Below are positions 18,277 to 26,168 of a stretch of DNA of 64,000 nucleotides, piece after piece. The position numbers were made by a program, and so were the translations under genes. Each line of letters starts with the position of its first letter. Position 1 is the stretch's first letter. The notes beneath the pieces were generated by a model. The model saw only the letters and a program-made list of their open reading frames with translations, was not told where the DNA came from and searched no databases. Source of the DNA: CAVPGP01 sp963704025 (lineage in GTDB: Bacteria; Actinomycetota; Thermoleophilia; Gaiellales; Gaiellaceae); contig CAVPGP010000005.1 of the NCBI GenBank assembly GCA_963704025.1, forward strand, positions 310,001 to 374,000, given 5' to 3'.

Positions 18277-18290
18277 TGCGGCTTTCCCGC
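18277..18290 (+). promoter_or_regulatory. TGCGGCTTTCCCG motif upstream of a universal stress gene
   Basis: The 13-mer TGCGGCTTTCCCG starts here and is repeated exactly at 21995-22007. It lies about 75 bp before the universal stress protein start at 18364. It may be a regulator site shared within the stress block; no regulator is assigned. Confidence 0.35.
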
Positions 18291-18363
18291 GGGGCCGATC
18301 CGCCGCCGCGCGGATGCGCAGGCATCGCTCACCGGCGACCCTCTAGGCCAGGAGGTGAGTTCG

Positions 18364-18810
18364 ATGAAGCAGATCGTGATTGCGACCGACGGCTCGGAAG
18401 GCGGCCGCGCCGCGGTTGAGGACGGTCTCGAACTGGCCCGCAGCACGGGCGCAGCCGTGACGCTCCTCTGCGTGCGCTTCGCCCCGCCGCCGATCGTCGG
18501 TGACCCCATCTACAAGCGGGCGCTCCACGAGGGCCTCGCGAAGGCGCGCACCGTACTCGAGCAGGCCGGGGCAGCCGCGGTCGAGACCGGCGTCACGTAC
18601 GACACGGTGATCCTCGAGGGCGACCCGGCGCGGGAGATCGTCGACCTGGCCCGCGCCCGGAAAGCCGACCTGATCGTGGTCGGGTCACGCGGCCTCGGCG
18701 CCGTGGCCGGCGCCATGCTCGGCAGCGTCTCGAACGCCGTCGTACACCGGGCAGACCGGCCCGTGCTCGTGACCAAGCCGCACGACCACCGAAACAGCCG
18801 CGCGGCGTAG
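18364..18810 (+). CDS. Universal stress protein (UspA family)
   Basis: A single Usp domain of 148 residues: MKQIVIATDGSEGGRAAVE at the start, and the nucleotide-binding loop VVGSRGLGAVAGAMLGSVSN (G-x2-G-x9-G-S) followed by ADRPVLVTKP. AGGAGG lies seven bases before the ATG. It is the second Usp in this block and sits just upstream of the histidine kinase, in the same orientation, a common place for genes of a hypoxia-type regulon. The motif at 18277-18290 is in its upstream region. Confidence 0.93.
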   Translation: MKQIVIATDGSEGGRAAVEDGLELARSTGAAVTLLCVRFAPPPIVGDPIYKRALHEGLAKARTVLEQAGAAAVETGVTYDTVILEGDPAREIVDLARARKADLIVVGSRGLGAVAGAMLGSVSNAVVHRADRPVLVTKPHDHRNSRAA

Positions 18811-18836
18811 CGTCGGCGCGGCTTCGCCCAACCGGC

Positions 18837-18856
18837 GAGATACGTAATCTCAGGGC
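18837..18856 (+). promoter_or_regulatory. Likely -10 element and small inverted repeat at the kinase start
   Basis: The inverted repeat GAGAT-ACGTA-ATCTC (18837-18851) contains TAATCT at 18845-18850, six bases before the GTG of the histidine kinase. No ribosome site precedes the GTG. A -10 box at this distance would give a leaderless transcript, common in actinobacteria. The repeat could also be an autoregulation site. Inference. Confidence 0.35.
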
Positions 18857-20503
18857 GTGGAAGCGGTTACGCCGAGCCAGGACCGCCTGCGCGCATTGGT
18901 CGACGCGGGCGTCGCGATCACGTCCGAGCTCTCTCTCGACGCGCTGCTGCAACGGCTGGTCGATACGGCGGCAGCGCTGACAGGAGCGCGCTACGCAGCA
19001 CTGGGCGTGATCGACCGCAGCGGCTCTCAGCTGGAGCGCTTCCTGACCACCGGCATCGACGCCGAGACGCAGGCGACGATCGGCGACCTGCCGCGCGGCC
19101 GCGGCATCCTCGGCGTGCTGATCCGTGAGGCCCGGCCGCTCCGCCTGCACGACCTCGAGGAGGATCCTCGCTCGGTCGGCTTCCCGCCGGGCCACCCGCC
19201 GATGCACTCGTTCCTCGGCGTCCCGATCCTGCTGCGCGGGGTCGCCTACGGCAACCTCTACCTGACCGAGAAGGAGAGCGGCGAGGACTTCACGGACGAG
19301 GACCAGGAGCTGGTGACCCTGCTCGCGAGCCAGGCTGCCGTCGCGATCGAGAACGCCCGCCTCTACGAGGCCGCCACCGAGTGGTCGCGGCAGCTCGAGT
19401 CGCTGAACGAGGTCGGGAACGCGCTCGCGACCGAGACGGATCTCGACCGGCTGCTCGACCTCGTCGCGCGACGGCTCCGCGAGCTGCTCGGCGCCCGCAT
19501 CGTCATCGTCCTTCTGCCCAGCGGAGTCGACGAGCTGCGGTTCGTCGCGATCGCCGGCGAGGGGGTCGAGGACCTGCGCGGCGAGACCGTGCCGCGCTCC
19601 CGGTCGAAGAGCGGGCGCGTGCTCGAGCGGGGACACAGCGAGCGGGTTGACTCCGTGCTCGACGACCCGGAGGTGAACCGGGACGTCTCCCGCAGGCTCG
19701 GGGCGCGCACGGGGGTCTGGGTGCCGCTCGTGGCGCGCTCCCGCACGATCGGCGTCCTCGTGGCCCACGACAAGCTGGGGGCCGACGCGCGCTTCTCCGA
19801 CAACGACCTGCGGCTCGCCGAGACGTTCGCGTCGCGCGCGGCCGTCGCAGTCGACCTCTCCGAGCGGATCGCCCGGGATGCCCTGCGCCGCGTCGTCGAC
19901 GCGCAGGAGCTCGAGCGCCGCCGTCTCGCCCGCGAGCTGCACGACGAGACCGGGCAGGCATTGACCTCGATCCTGCTCGGGTTGAAGCGCCTCGAGGACA
20001 TCGTCGGCGAGGGCGAGCCCCGCGCGGCGGTCGCCGAGCTCCGGGCGCTCGTCGTCGCCACGCTCCAGGACGTGCGCCGCCTCGCGGTCGAGCTTCGCCC
20101 GAAGGTGCTGGACGACTTCGGCCTCGTCGCGGCGCTCGAGCGGCTGACGGAGACCTTCGCCGAGCAGACCGGCATCGAAGTGCAGTTCACGGCGACGCTT
20201 CCCCCCGAGCGGCTCTCGCCGGAGCTCGAGACGGCGCTCTACCGCATCGTCCAGGAGTCGCTGACAAACGTCGTCAAGCACGCGCGGGCCACGCGGGTCA
20301 GCATCCTCCTGACACGAAAGAATGGAGCCGTGGCGGCTGTGGTGGAGGACAACGGGCAGGGGTTCGATCCGGACGACGTCCGCGAAGGCGGCTTCGGCCT
20401 CGAAGGGATGCGGGAGCGCGTGGGCCTGCTCGGCGGGAGACTGCAGGTCGAGTCGGGTCGGACGACGGGGACGACGCTCGTCGCCGAGGTGCCGGTCAGA
20501 TGA
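18857..20503 (+). CDS. Sensor histidine kinase with two GAF domains (DevS/DosS-like)
   Basis: A 548-residue cytoplasmic kinase without membrane segments. Residues about 15-168 and 185-335 are two GAF domains. HisKA_3 dimerisation and phosphoacceptor is at 345-410, with RELHDETGQ (His362), and HATPase at 440-548 with ESLTNVVKHA, DNGQGFD and GFGLEGMRER. The first GAF has GFPPGHPPMHSFLGVPI, close in position to the heme-binding part of mycobacterial DosS GAF-A, so it may bind heme or another redox ligand; this is inference. It overlaps the response-regulator start by ATGA, so both are made together. The surrounding Usp, PPDK and acetate genes fit a hypoxia or redox regulon. Confidence 0.92.
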   Translation: MEAVTPSQDRLRALVDAGVAITSELSLDALLQRLVDTAAALTGARYAALGVIDRSGSQLERFLTTGIDAETQATIGDLPRGRGILGVLIREARPLRLHDLEEDPRSVGFPPGHPPMHSFLGVPILLRGVAYGNLYLTEKESGEDFTDEDQELVTLLASQAAVAIENARLYEAATEWSRQLESLNEVGNALATETDLDRLLDLVARRLRELLGARIVIVLLPSGVDELRFVAIAGEGVEDLRGETVPRSRSKSGRVLERGHSERVDSVLDDPEVNRDVSRRLGARTGVWVPLVARSRTIGVLVAHDKLGADARFSDNDLRLAETFASRAAVAVDLSERIARDALRRVVDAQELERRRLARELHDETGQALTSILLGLKRLEDIVGEGEPRAAVAELRALVVATLQDVRRLAVELRPKVLDDFGLVAALERLTETFAEQTGIEVQFTATLPPERLSPELETALYRIVQESLTNVVKHARATRVSILLTRKNGAVAAVVEDNGQGFDPDDVREGGFGLEGMRERVGLLGGRLQVESGRTTGTTLVAEVPVR

Positions 20504-21138
20504 GCATCCGGGTGCTGATCGTCGACGACCACGCGGTCGTTCGCTCGGGGCTGCGGCTCTTGATCGAGAACGAGGAAGGGATGGAGGCGGCGGGCGAGGC
20601 CGGCAGCGCGAGCGAAGCCGTCCTGGAGGCGCGCGCGGCGAAGCCCGATGTCGTGCTGCTCGACGTCGTCATGCCGGACGGGAGCGGCCTCGACATCGTC
20701 CCGACGCTCCTCCACGAGCGGCCGGAGCTGAAGGTGCTGGTCCTCTCGATGCAGGACGACCCGCAGTACGTGCGCCAGGCGTTCGCGGCCGGAGCCAGCG
20801 GCTACGTCCTCAAGGAGGCGGCCGACACCGAGGTCGTCGCCGCGATCCGCGAGGTGGCGAACGGCGGCCGCTACGTGCATCCGGAGCTCGGTGCGAGGCT
20901 CGTCGCCGCAGAGACAGCCGAGGCGCGACGCGCCGAGGAGGACCCGCTCTCCGACCGCGAGCGCGAGGTGCTGCGCCTGCTCGCCCTCGGGCACACGAAC
21001 CAGGAGATCGCAGGCCGGCTCTACATCTCCGTCCGGACCGCGGAGACGCACCGGGCGCACATCATGCAGAAGCTCCGTCTCTCGAGCCGCGCCGAGCTCG
21101 TGCAGTACGCGCTCGAGCAGGGACTGCTGTCCAGCTGA
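20500..21138 (+). CDS. NarL/LuxR-family response regulator (DevR/DosR-like)
   Basis: A 212-residue regulator. The receiver domain (1-120) has the phosphoacceptor Asp55 in VVLLDVVMPDGSG, acidic pocket VDD at 8-10, and Lys in GYVLKEAA. The C-terminal LuxR helix-turn-helix (about 148-210) contains LSDREREVLRLLALGHTNQEI and VRTAETHRAHIMQKL. It is paired with the GAF histidine kinase by an ATGA overlap. A strong hairpin at 21150-21175 ends the operon. Candidate targets are the nearby promoters with AACTACG boxes. Confidence 0.94.
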   Translation: MSIRVLIVDDHAVVRSGLRLLIENEEGMEAAGEAGSASEAVLEARAAKPDVVLLDVVMPDGSGLDIVPTLLHERPELKVLVLSMQDDPQYVRQAFAAGASGYVLKEAADTEVVAAIREVANGGRYVHPELGARLVAAETAEARRAEEDPLSDREREVLRLLALGHTNQEIAGRLYISVRTAETHRAHIMQKLRLSSRAELVQYALEQGLLSS

Positions 21139-21149
21139 CCCCGAACGCA

Positions 21150-21175
21150 GACGGGCCGCCCGAAGGCGGCCCGTC
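21150..21175. terminator. Bidirectional hairpin terminator
   Basis: Perfect 11-bp stem GACGGGCCGCC / GGCGGCCCGTC with a CGAA tetraloop, 12 bp after the response-regulator stop and 22 bp from the stop of the convergent membrane-protein gene. There is no long T tract. It probably serves both transcripts. Confidence 0.75.
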
Positions 21176-21196
21176 GGTCCGGTGTGTCCACGTGGC

Positions 21197-21862
21197 TCAG
21201 GTGGTCGGCACCGCCTGGCTCTGGGAGCCCTCCTTCTTCGCGAAGCCGAAGGCCGTGTCCGGGTTCCGCAGCGCCCCGAAGATGGCGAGGATCGCGAACC
21301 CGATGCCCGCGAGCAGCAGCGCCACGCCGACCACGATCCCGAAGAGCGCGAGCTGCTCGGCCATGTAGCTCGTGTTCAGCGCCGTCGTCAACGCGGTCTC
21401 GGTCACCCAGAGGTTCCGGAGCCCGTTGTCGACCGGCCGCTGGGTCTTCGTATCGATGAGCGCGTACTTCGTGTCGCTCGTGCCGCCGTTCCCGTCCGTG
21501 AGCTTCGCCGGCGTGCCGGGCTTCGCCAGGTAGCGGCCCATCTGCGCGTAGGTCAGGTTTCCGGTCGACTCCAGCGTGTGGATGCGCATGTACCCCGCGA
21601 ACGCGCGGGCCCGGTCGCCCGTGTTGACCGGCTGGCCGGCGATGTCCTGCGTCGGCAGCTTGACGCCGGCGGGGAGACCCGCCGCCTTCGCCTCCGCCTT
21701 GATGGCGGCCGGCGTCATGTCCGGCGTGCCCACGATCTGCTCCAGCTTGAGGCTGTCGCGCACCGTGCTTCGGCCGTTGACGCCCATGACGATCGCAGTG
21801 ATACCGAACGCGATCAGGACGGCCGCGGCAACAAAGCCTCCAATCTCGAATACCTTCCGCAT
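21197..21862 (-). CDS. Membrane protein with two helices and an extracellular domain, unknown function
   Basis: A 221-residue protein. Residues about 6-28 (EIGGFVAAAVLIAFGITAI) and about 168-195 (LALFGIVVGVALLLAGIGF) are membrane helices that frame a 135-residue, presumably external, domain rich in Thr, Gly and Lys. The C-terminal tail FGFAKKEGSQSQ would be cytoplasmic. I do not recognise a family. The start has AGAAGGAG six bases upstream, an ideal site. The gene faces the response regulator across a shared terminator, and the 13-mer at 21995 lies in its upstream region, so it may belong to the same stress regulon. Confidence 0.8.
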   Translation of the reverse strand: MRKVFEIGGFVAAAVLIAFGITAIVMGVNGRSTVRDSLKLEQIVGTPDMTPAAIKAEAKAAGLPAGVKLPTQDIAGQPVNTGDRARAFAGYMRIHTLESTGNLTYAQMGRYLAKPGTPAKLTDGNGGTSDTKYALIDTKTQRPVDNGLRNLWVTETALTTALNTSYMAEQLALFGIVVGVALLLAGIGFAILAIFGALRNPDTAFGFAKKEGSQSQAVPTT

Positions 21863-21994
21863 CTCCGACTCCTTCTGTCGCGGCCGAGGCTTCCTGTTTC
21901 GAGCGTTCGACCTTTTCCCGCAGCCTGGCGAGGTGTGAGTTCTCCGACATCCGCGCTCCAACGCACGTTTCGTGCGGAGATCTCCCGGCATCTG

Positions 21995-22007
21995 TGCGGC
22001 TTTCCCG
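21995..22007 (+). promoter_or_regulatory. Second copy of the TGCGGCTTTCCCG motif
   Basis: An exact copy of the 13-mer at 18277. It lies about 130 bp upstream of the minus-strand membrane-protein gene (start 21862) and just past the stop of the flavodoxin gene. Position fits a regulator site for the membrane-protein gene. Confidence 0.35.
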
Positions 22008-22013
22008 TAGCGG

Positions 22014-22517
22014 TCAGGCGACCGCGACGGGCTCGGCGAGGAGCATCCCGACCTCGCGGGCCCACGCGTCGATCGCCGCCCAATCTCGCGCGTCGCTCGC
22101 CGGGAGGCGGCTGAACGGGAACCTGAGCTTGGCGGGATCGACGACCCCGCCGAACACGACCACGGCCCGGGGCTCGAGGCCGTCGACCTTCGCGAGGTTG
22201 TGCTCGAGCTGCCGGCGGGCGCCGGCGAGGTCGTGCTCCGCCGCCGTCTTCGGACCGAGTGCGAAGACCGCGAACGGTGTCCGCTCCAGCAGCCGACGCT
22301 GTCTCCGCAGGAGGCCCATCGCGTCCGGATGGAGCCTCCCCATGTAGAGGGACCCGCCGACGACGATCCCGTCGAACGCGGAGAGGTCGCCCGCCGCCGC
22401 GGCCGGCGCTGTCGTGACCTCCAGCTCGAGCTCGGCCAGCGTCCGCGCGACCGCCTCGGCGACCTCGCGGGTCGACCCGTTTCTGGTCCCGTAGGTGACG
22501 AGAATCGAGCGCGCCAT
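22014..22517 (-). CDS. Flavodoxin-domain protein (HemG-like)
   Basis: A 167-residue flavodoxin fold. The FMN phosphate loop is VTYGTRNGSTREVAEAVA at residues 7-24, the second strand gives FDGIVVGGSLYMGRLHPDA, and the third PFAVFALGPK. This type (flavodoxin_5) includes protoporphyrinogen oxidase HemG, but many actinobacterial members are of unknown role and often lie among hypoxia genes. It would bind FMN and move electrons in the cytoplasm. The start at 22517 gives a normal length; a longer frame to 22574 lacks support. It is divergent from the 93-residue gene, with a palindromic AACTACG box between them. Confidence 0.82.
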   Translation of the reverse strand: MARSILVTYGTRNGSTREVAEAVARTLAELELEVTTAPAAAAGDLSAFDGIVVGGSLYMGRLHPDAMGLLRRQRRLLERTPFAVFALGPKTAAEHDLAGARRQLEHNLAKVDGLEPRAVVVFGGVVDPAKLRFPFSRLPASDARDWAAIDAWAREVGMLLAEPVAVA

Positions 22518-22602
22518 GATGTGTCCCTTCGTCGCTTTCACCTGCAGCTGACCCGCCGAGCGGGTCGGCGGCATCGGGTCCGCCGCGGAGCCGGCGAAGG
22601 GG

Positions 22603-22620
22603 AACTACGTACGCGTAGTT
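22603..22620. promoter_or_regulatory. Palindromic AACTACG box
   Basis: AACTACGTACGCGTAGTT: 7-bp arms around TACG, in the divergent spacer between the flavodoxin gene and the 93-residue gene. The half-site matches those at 3365 and 8874. A 7-4-7 palindrome suits a dimeric NarL-type regulator. Confidence 0.45.
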
Positions 22621-22684
22621 GGCCGCAGCGCGGTTCCGCGGCGCCACCGATGAGACCCTTCGGCGAGGGGGCCACGATCGCTGC

Positions 22685-22966
22685 ATGGAGAACGACCCGG
22701 GGACTCTGGTGGGAAGGCGGTGCCGGCTCCAGCAGACGATCGGCGTCGACGAGGCGTGCCCGGAAGCAGGCTGCGCCCTCTGGGAGCCCGGCGGAGCGGT
22801 CGTGGACGGCCGCTGCGCGATCGAGCAGATCGACCTGTCGGACCGTCCGGAGCTCGCCCGGTGGCTGCTGGAGATCCGGCGCACGCTCGAGACGGCCGAG
22901 GACGCGAAGGAACGCGGCGTGGCTCACAGCCGCCTGGCGCAGCTCCTGAACGATGCCGAGGAGTGA
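22685..22966 (+). CDS. Small protein with a four-Cys motif, unknown function
   Basis: A 93-residue protein. Cysteines sit in GRRCRLQQTIG, DEACPEAGCALWEPGG and DGRCAIEQIDL; the spacing of the latter three (C-x4-C about 18 residues before the last C) could bind a metal. The C-terminal half is helical (LARWLLEIRRTLETAEDAKE). It has no recognised family name. It faces the flavodoxin gene across the AACTACG palindrome and precedes an aquaporin gene. The start at 22685 is the only ATG that begins at the conserved-looking region. Confidence 0.68.
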   Translation: MENDPGTLVGRRCRLQQTIGVDEACPEAGCALWEPGGAVVDGRCAIEQIDLSDRPELARWLLEIRRTLETAEDAKERGVAHSRLAQLLNDAEE

Positions 22967-23053
22967 GCGGCCCGAGATCATCCCGATCGGATGAGGAACG
23001 GCGTCGCGATCGGCGGCAGACTGTGCGCCCCTAGCGGTGAGGTGGGAGCGCGA

Positions 23054-23905
23054 ATGGACAGCGGATCGACAAAGCCACGGACCTTCGGACGCCATGCGCT
23101 TCTCGCGCTCGAGCCTCCGGGAGTCGAGAACTTCGACGACTCGAGGCTGGAGCTCGAGTGGAGACGCCTCTTCTCCGAGCTCCTCGGGACGTTCTTCCTC
23201 GTGCTCGTCGGCGCCGGCGGAGCCGTCGTCATGGCGAAGAGCAACGGCGCGATCAGCAGGTCGACGGCCGTCGCGGCGCCCGGGCTGATGGTGATGGCGA
23301 TCATCCTGTTCATGGGCACGATCTCGGGCGCCCACCTCAACCCCGCCGTCACGCTTGCGTTCGCCGCTCGCAGGGCCTTCCCCTGGCGACGCGTGCCCGG
23401 CTACATCGTGATCCAGCTGATCGGCGCGACACTCGCCTGCCTGTTTCTGTGGGCAGTTCTCGGCAAGCTCGGCGACCTTGGCGCGACCGAGCCCGGCGCC
23501 GGCACGAGCGACTGGCGTGCCATGCTGATAGAGCTCGCGCTCACGGTCGGGCTCGTGAGCACGATCCTGGGCACGGCCTCCCGCGCGCAGAACGTCGGCG
23601 CGCTGTCCGCGGTCGCCGTCGGCGGCTACATCATCCTCGCCGGCTTCTGGTCGAGCCCGATCAGCGGCGCGTCGATGAACCCAGCGCGCTCGTTCGGCCC
23701 GGACCTCGCAAACTGGGACTTCAGCAACTACTGGGTGTACATCGTCGGACCGATCGGCGGCGCGCTGATCGCAGTGGTGTTCGCGCGGATCCTGCGCGGC
23801 CCGGGCCGCGACGTCGGCGAGCTCGCCGCCGCGCGAGGCTCCCTCGACCGGCGCGTGGAGGCGAACCAGGCGGAGGAATCCGCGGGAGGCTCGGGCACGG
23901 ACTGA
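23054..23905 (+). CDS. Aquaporin (MIP family)
   Basis: A 283-residue channel with six membrane helices and both NPA loops: SGAHLNPAVTLAF and SGASMNPARSFGPDL. An N-terminal extension of about 45 residues precedes the first helix (LFSELLGTFFLVLVGAGGAVV). The second-loop Arg is present, and the pore-lining residues look like a water or small-solute channel, not clearly a glycerol facilitator. The start at 23054 follows GGGAG; an earlier start at 22991 is possible. Its solute and trigger are not visible. Apart from the N-terminal extension the length is typical. Confidence 0.93.
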   Translation: MDSGSTKPRTFGRHALLALEPPGVENFDDSRLELEWRRLFSELLGTFFLVLVGAGGAVVMAKSNGAISRSTAVAAPGLMVMAIILFMGTISGAHLNPAVTLAFAARRAFPWRRVPGYIVIQLIGATLACLFLWAVLGKLGDLGATEPGAGTSDWRAMLIELALTVGLVSTILGTASRAQNVGALSAVAVGGYIILAGFWSSPISGASMNPARSFGPDLANWDFSNYWVYIVGPIGGALIAVVFARILRGPGRDVGELAAARGSLDRRVEANQAEESAGGSGTD

Positions 23906-23968
23906 CAGTCCTGCGACCGCCGTCGCGCGGTCCCTGCTACGGTCCGCCGCAGCACGAAGGAGCGGAAG

Positions 23969-24394
23969 ATGAGGTCGTGGCTCGTTCTCTCTGCGGCAAT
24001 CGCGCTCACCTCGCCGGGCGCCGCGTCCGGCGGACGCCTCGGTGCAGCGCCGGACCTGCGAAGCACGGCGACTTCGAAGGGTCATATCGTGGTGGTGTTC
24101 TCGCCGGGCGAGCTGCTTCCGGGTGAGATTGCGGTCGCCACGCGGGCAACCCGCATCGCGAACGGCAGGTTCCTTCGTGCGAACGTGCGGTTGCTCGAGC
24201 GGATCACGGCGACGACCGACCCGGAGACGGGGATCGTGCGCTTCCGGACGCACGGGACCGTCCCGCGCGGGCTGTACTACGTCGCCGTCTCCGGGTTCAT
24301 GCAGGAGCCTCCCCCCAGTTGCATCCCGATCGCGTCCCGCTGCAACGAGCGGTGGTCGGTCGTGCGCCGGGTGGTCGTGCGTCCGATCCGCTGA
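23969..24394 (+). CDS. Secreted protein of unknown function
   Basis: A 141-residue protein with an N-terminal signal peptide (MRSWLVLSAAIALTSPGAAS). The mature part has a strand pattern (GHIVVVFSPGELLPGEIAVAT, NVRLLERITATT, RGLYYVAVSG) and two Cys in PPSCIPIASRCNE that could form a disulfide. I do not recognise a family; the strand spacing suggests an Ig-like or beta-sandwich fold. AAGGAGCGGAAG precedes the ATG. It lies between aquaporin and another secreted protein on the same strand. Confidence 0.7.
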   Translation: MRSWLVLSAAIALTSPGAASGGRLGAAPDLRSTATSKGHIVVVFSPGELLPGEIAVATRATRIANGRFLRANVRLLERITATTDPETGIVRFRTHGTVPRGLYYVAVSGFMQEPPPSCIPIASRCNERWSVVRRVVVRPIR

Positions 24395-24459
24395 GCGATT
24401 GGCGAGGATCGATGCGTATGAGCGGGCAAGTTGACGAGGGGTCAAGAGGAGGGCAAGAG

Positions 24460-26079
24460 ATGAGACGATTGCTGATAGCCCCGCTGGTGGCGGTCGCTGC
24501 ACTCGCGCTCGGCGTCTTTGCGGCGCCGGCGCGCGCGACTCCGCCCGACTGCGACGAGACCACCGCGCTGTGCACCGAGCCGCTCGATGCGATCGGCTAC
24601 GGCGGCGCGTACACGGGGCACGACGAGCCGTCGCTGCTCTTCTACTCGAACGTGGCGGGCTCGGGGAACTCGAACTTCTACAAGCTGCAGCTCCCGACCG
24701 ACCCGAAGGTGTTGCCGAACCAGAGCGGCACCGCCGGGACGTGGAACTTCCAGCTGCATCCGGCGTTCTGGTTCGGTATGGCGCTCTGCGACAACCAGTC
24801 GGCGCCCGAGTTCACGCACGCCCCGTGCACGCCGGACAGCGACACGAACGTCTTCGACGGGACGAACCCGACCGGCCCTGACTACATCGGCAAGCATCCG
24901 GGCACGGCTTTTCTGGAGGTGCAGTTCTATCCGCCCGGCTGGGCGCCCTGGCCGCCCGGCGTCAGCTGCGACGCGACCAAGTGGTGCGCAGCGATGGCGA
25001 TCTTCAGCCTCAACCAGGACCAGAACACGGGCACGCTGAACAACGCCGACTGTCTGAACACGGTCGGGCTCGAGCCGGCGAACTTCGCCTTCATCACGAA
25101 GAGCGGCGTCCCGCACGCGCCGCCGGGGCCGCTCGACCTGACCGACGGCTCGTTCACGCCGAGCTCGGCAACCGACCTCTTCATGAGCTCGGGCGACGTG
25201 CTCACGATCGACATCCACGACGGCGCCGCCGGGCTGACGACGATCGTCCACGACCTGACGACCGGCAAGACCGGCTCGATGACCGCGAGCGCCGCCAACG
25301 GCTTCGCACAGATCCTCTACGAGCCGACCTCGTCGACCTGCCACCAGGCGGCGTACACGTTCCGGCCGATGTACGCCACCTCGAGCGAGCACACCCGTGT
25401 CCCTTGGGCGGCTCACTCGTACAACGTGGCCTTCTCGGACGAGATCGGGCACTTCGAGTACTGCAACGCGGTCTCCCCCGCGGGCGACTGCACGAGCAAC
25501 GGCGAGGCCGCCCTCGACGACGACGACACCGGGTGCTTCGGCCCCGCCTTCTCGACCCTCGTCCAGATCGGAGGTTGCATCGCCACCGACAATGACTTCG
25601 ACGGAGTGTCGTACCAGCCGGTCTGGCCGGGAACCGACTCCAATCGAGGTCAGGACAAGAAATACCACCCGAGCTCGATCCTGTTCACGAGCCCGCTCTT
25701 CAACGCGAGCGAGAACTACAGCCGTGTCGCCTTCGAGGCCGACCTGCCGCGGATCGAGGCGGCGGACTTCGGCGGCAACTGCAACAGGTTCACGGGTGCA
25801 AACTGCGTGAACCCGCCGCCCGGCTCGAACTTCTACCCGATCTACTCGACGGCGGATCCGAAGAAGGTCGAGTCAGGGTCGAAGCAGCTCGAGTCCTCGC
25901 CCTGCATCTGGCAGCTCGGCGGGCCATACCTGAAGGGGACGACGAACACGTTCGGCGGCAACTCCGCCGCCGAGTTCGGGCCACTGCTCTTCAGCTTCTA
26001 TCCGAACCCGAACCCGGCTGTACGCCTTCGGACGAACAACTTCCGGAACATCCTCAACTCGAACCCCTGCCCCGCCTAG
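24460..26079 (+). CDS. Large secreted protein of unknown function, Cys-rich
   Basis: A 539-residue protein with a clear signal peptide (MRRLLIAPLVAVAALALGVF, cleavage near ARAT). The mature part is rich in Asn, Ser, Thr, Gly and aromatic residues with at least 16 cysteines, as in extracellular proteins. Recognisable repeats or catalytic motifs are not seen. Short segments such as GGCIATDNDFDGVSYQPVWPG have a Ca-binding look (DNDFDG). GAGGAGGG lies before the ATG. Codon use is slightly less GC-extreme than neighbours. A strong bidirectional terminator follows at 26100. Function unknown; a structural or hydrolytic exoprotein are both possible. Confidence 0.78.
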   Translation: MRRLLIAPLVAVAALALGVFAAPARATPPDCDETTALCTEPLDAIGYGGAYTGHDEPSLLFYSNVAGSGNSNFYKLQLPTDPKVLPNQSGTAGTWNFQLHPAFWFGMALCDNQSAPEFTHAPCTPDSDTNVFDGTNPTGPDYIGKHPGTAFLEVQFYPPGWAPWPPGVSCDATKWCAAMAIFSLNQDQNTGTLNNADCLNTVGLEPANFAFITKSGVPHAPPGPLDLTDGSFTPSSATDLFMSSGDVLTIDIHDGAAGLTTIVHDLTTGKTGSMTASAANGFAQILYEPTSSTCHQAAYTFRPMYATSSEHTRVPWAAHSYNVAFSDEIGHFEYCNAVSPAGDCTSNGEAALDDDDTGCFGPAFSTLVQIGGCIATDNDFDGVSYQPVWPGTDSNRGQDKKYHPSSILFTSPLFNASENYSRVAFEADLPRIEAADFGGNCNRFTGANCVNPPPGSNFYPIYSTADPKKVESGSKQLESSPCIWQLGGPYLKGTTNTFGGNSAAEFGPLLFSFYPNPNPAVRLRTNNFRNILNSNPCPA

Positions 26080-26099
26080 AGGGCAAGCCGAACGAAGCA

Positions 26100-26127
26100 G
26101 ACGAGGGCGCCCGCGGGCGCCCTCGTC
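26100..26127. terminator. Strong bidirectional hairpin terminator
   Basis: A 13-bp perfect stem GACGAGGGCGCCC / GGGCGCCCTCGTC with a GC centre (effective loop four bases). It lies 20 bp after the secreted-protein stop and 42 bp beyond the caspase stop on the other strand, serving both convergent genes. Confidence 0.8.
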
Positions 26128-26168
26128 GCTCCCCGCGGCAAGCTTCGAGTTCGCCAGCCAGGCTCCGG

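Noticed and set aside
21021..21950. Minus-strand frame beginning MSENSHLARLREKVERSKQEA before the two-helix membrane protein
   Set aside because: The first 30 residues look protein-like, but the frame then runs antisense-like across the membrane-protein gene with no motif. The gene at 21862 has a much better ribosome site.
24442..25668. 408-codon minus-strand frame over the large secreted protein
   Set aside because: Val/Arg/Glu repeats without motifs; the plus strand has a signal peptide and ribosome site.
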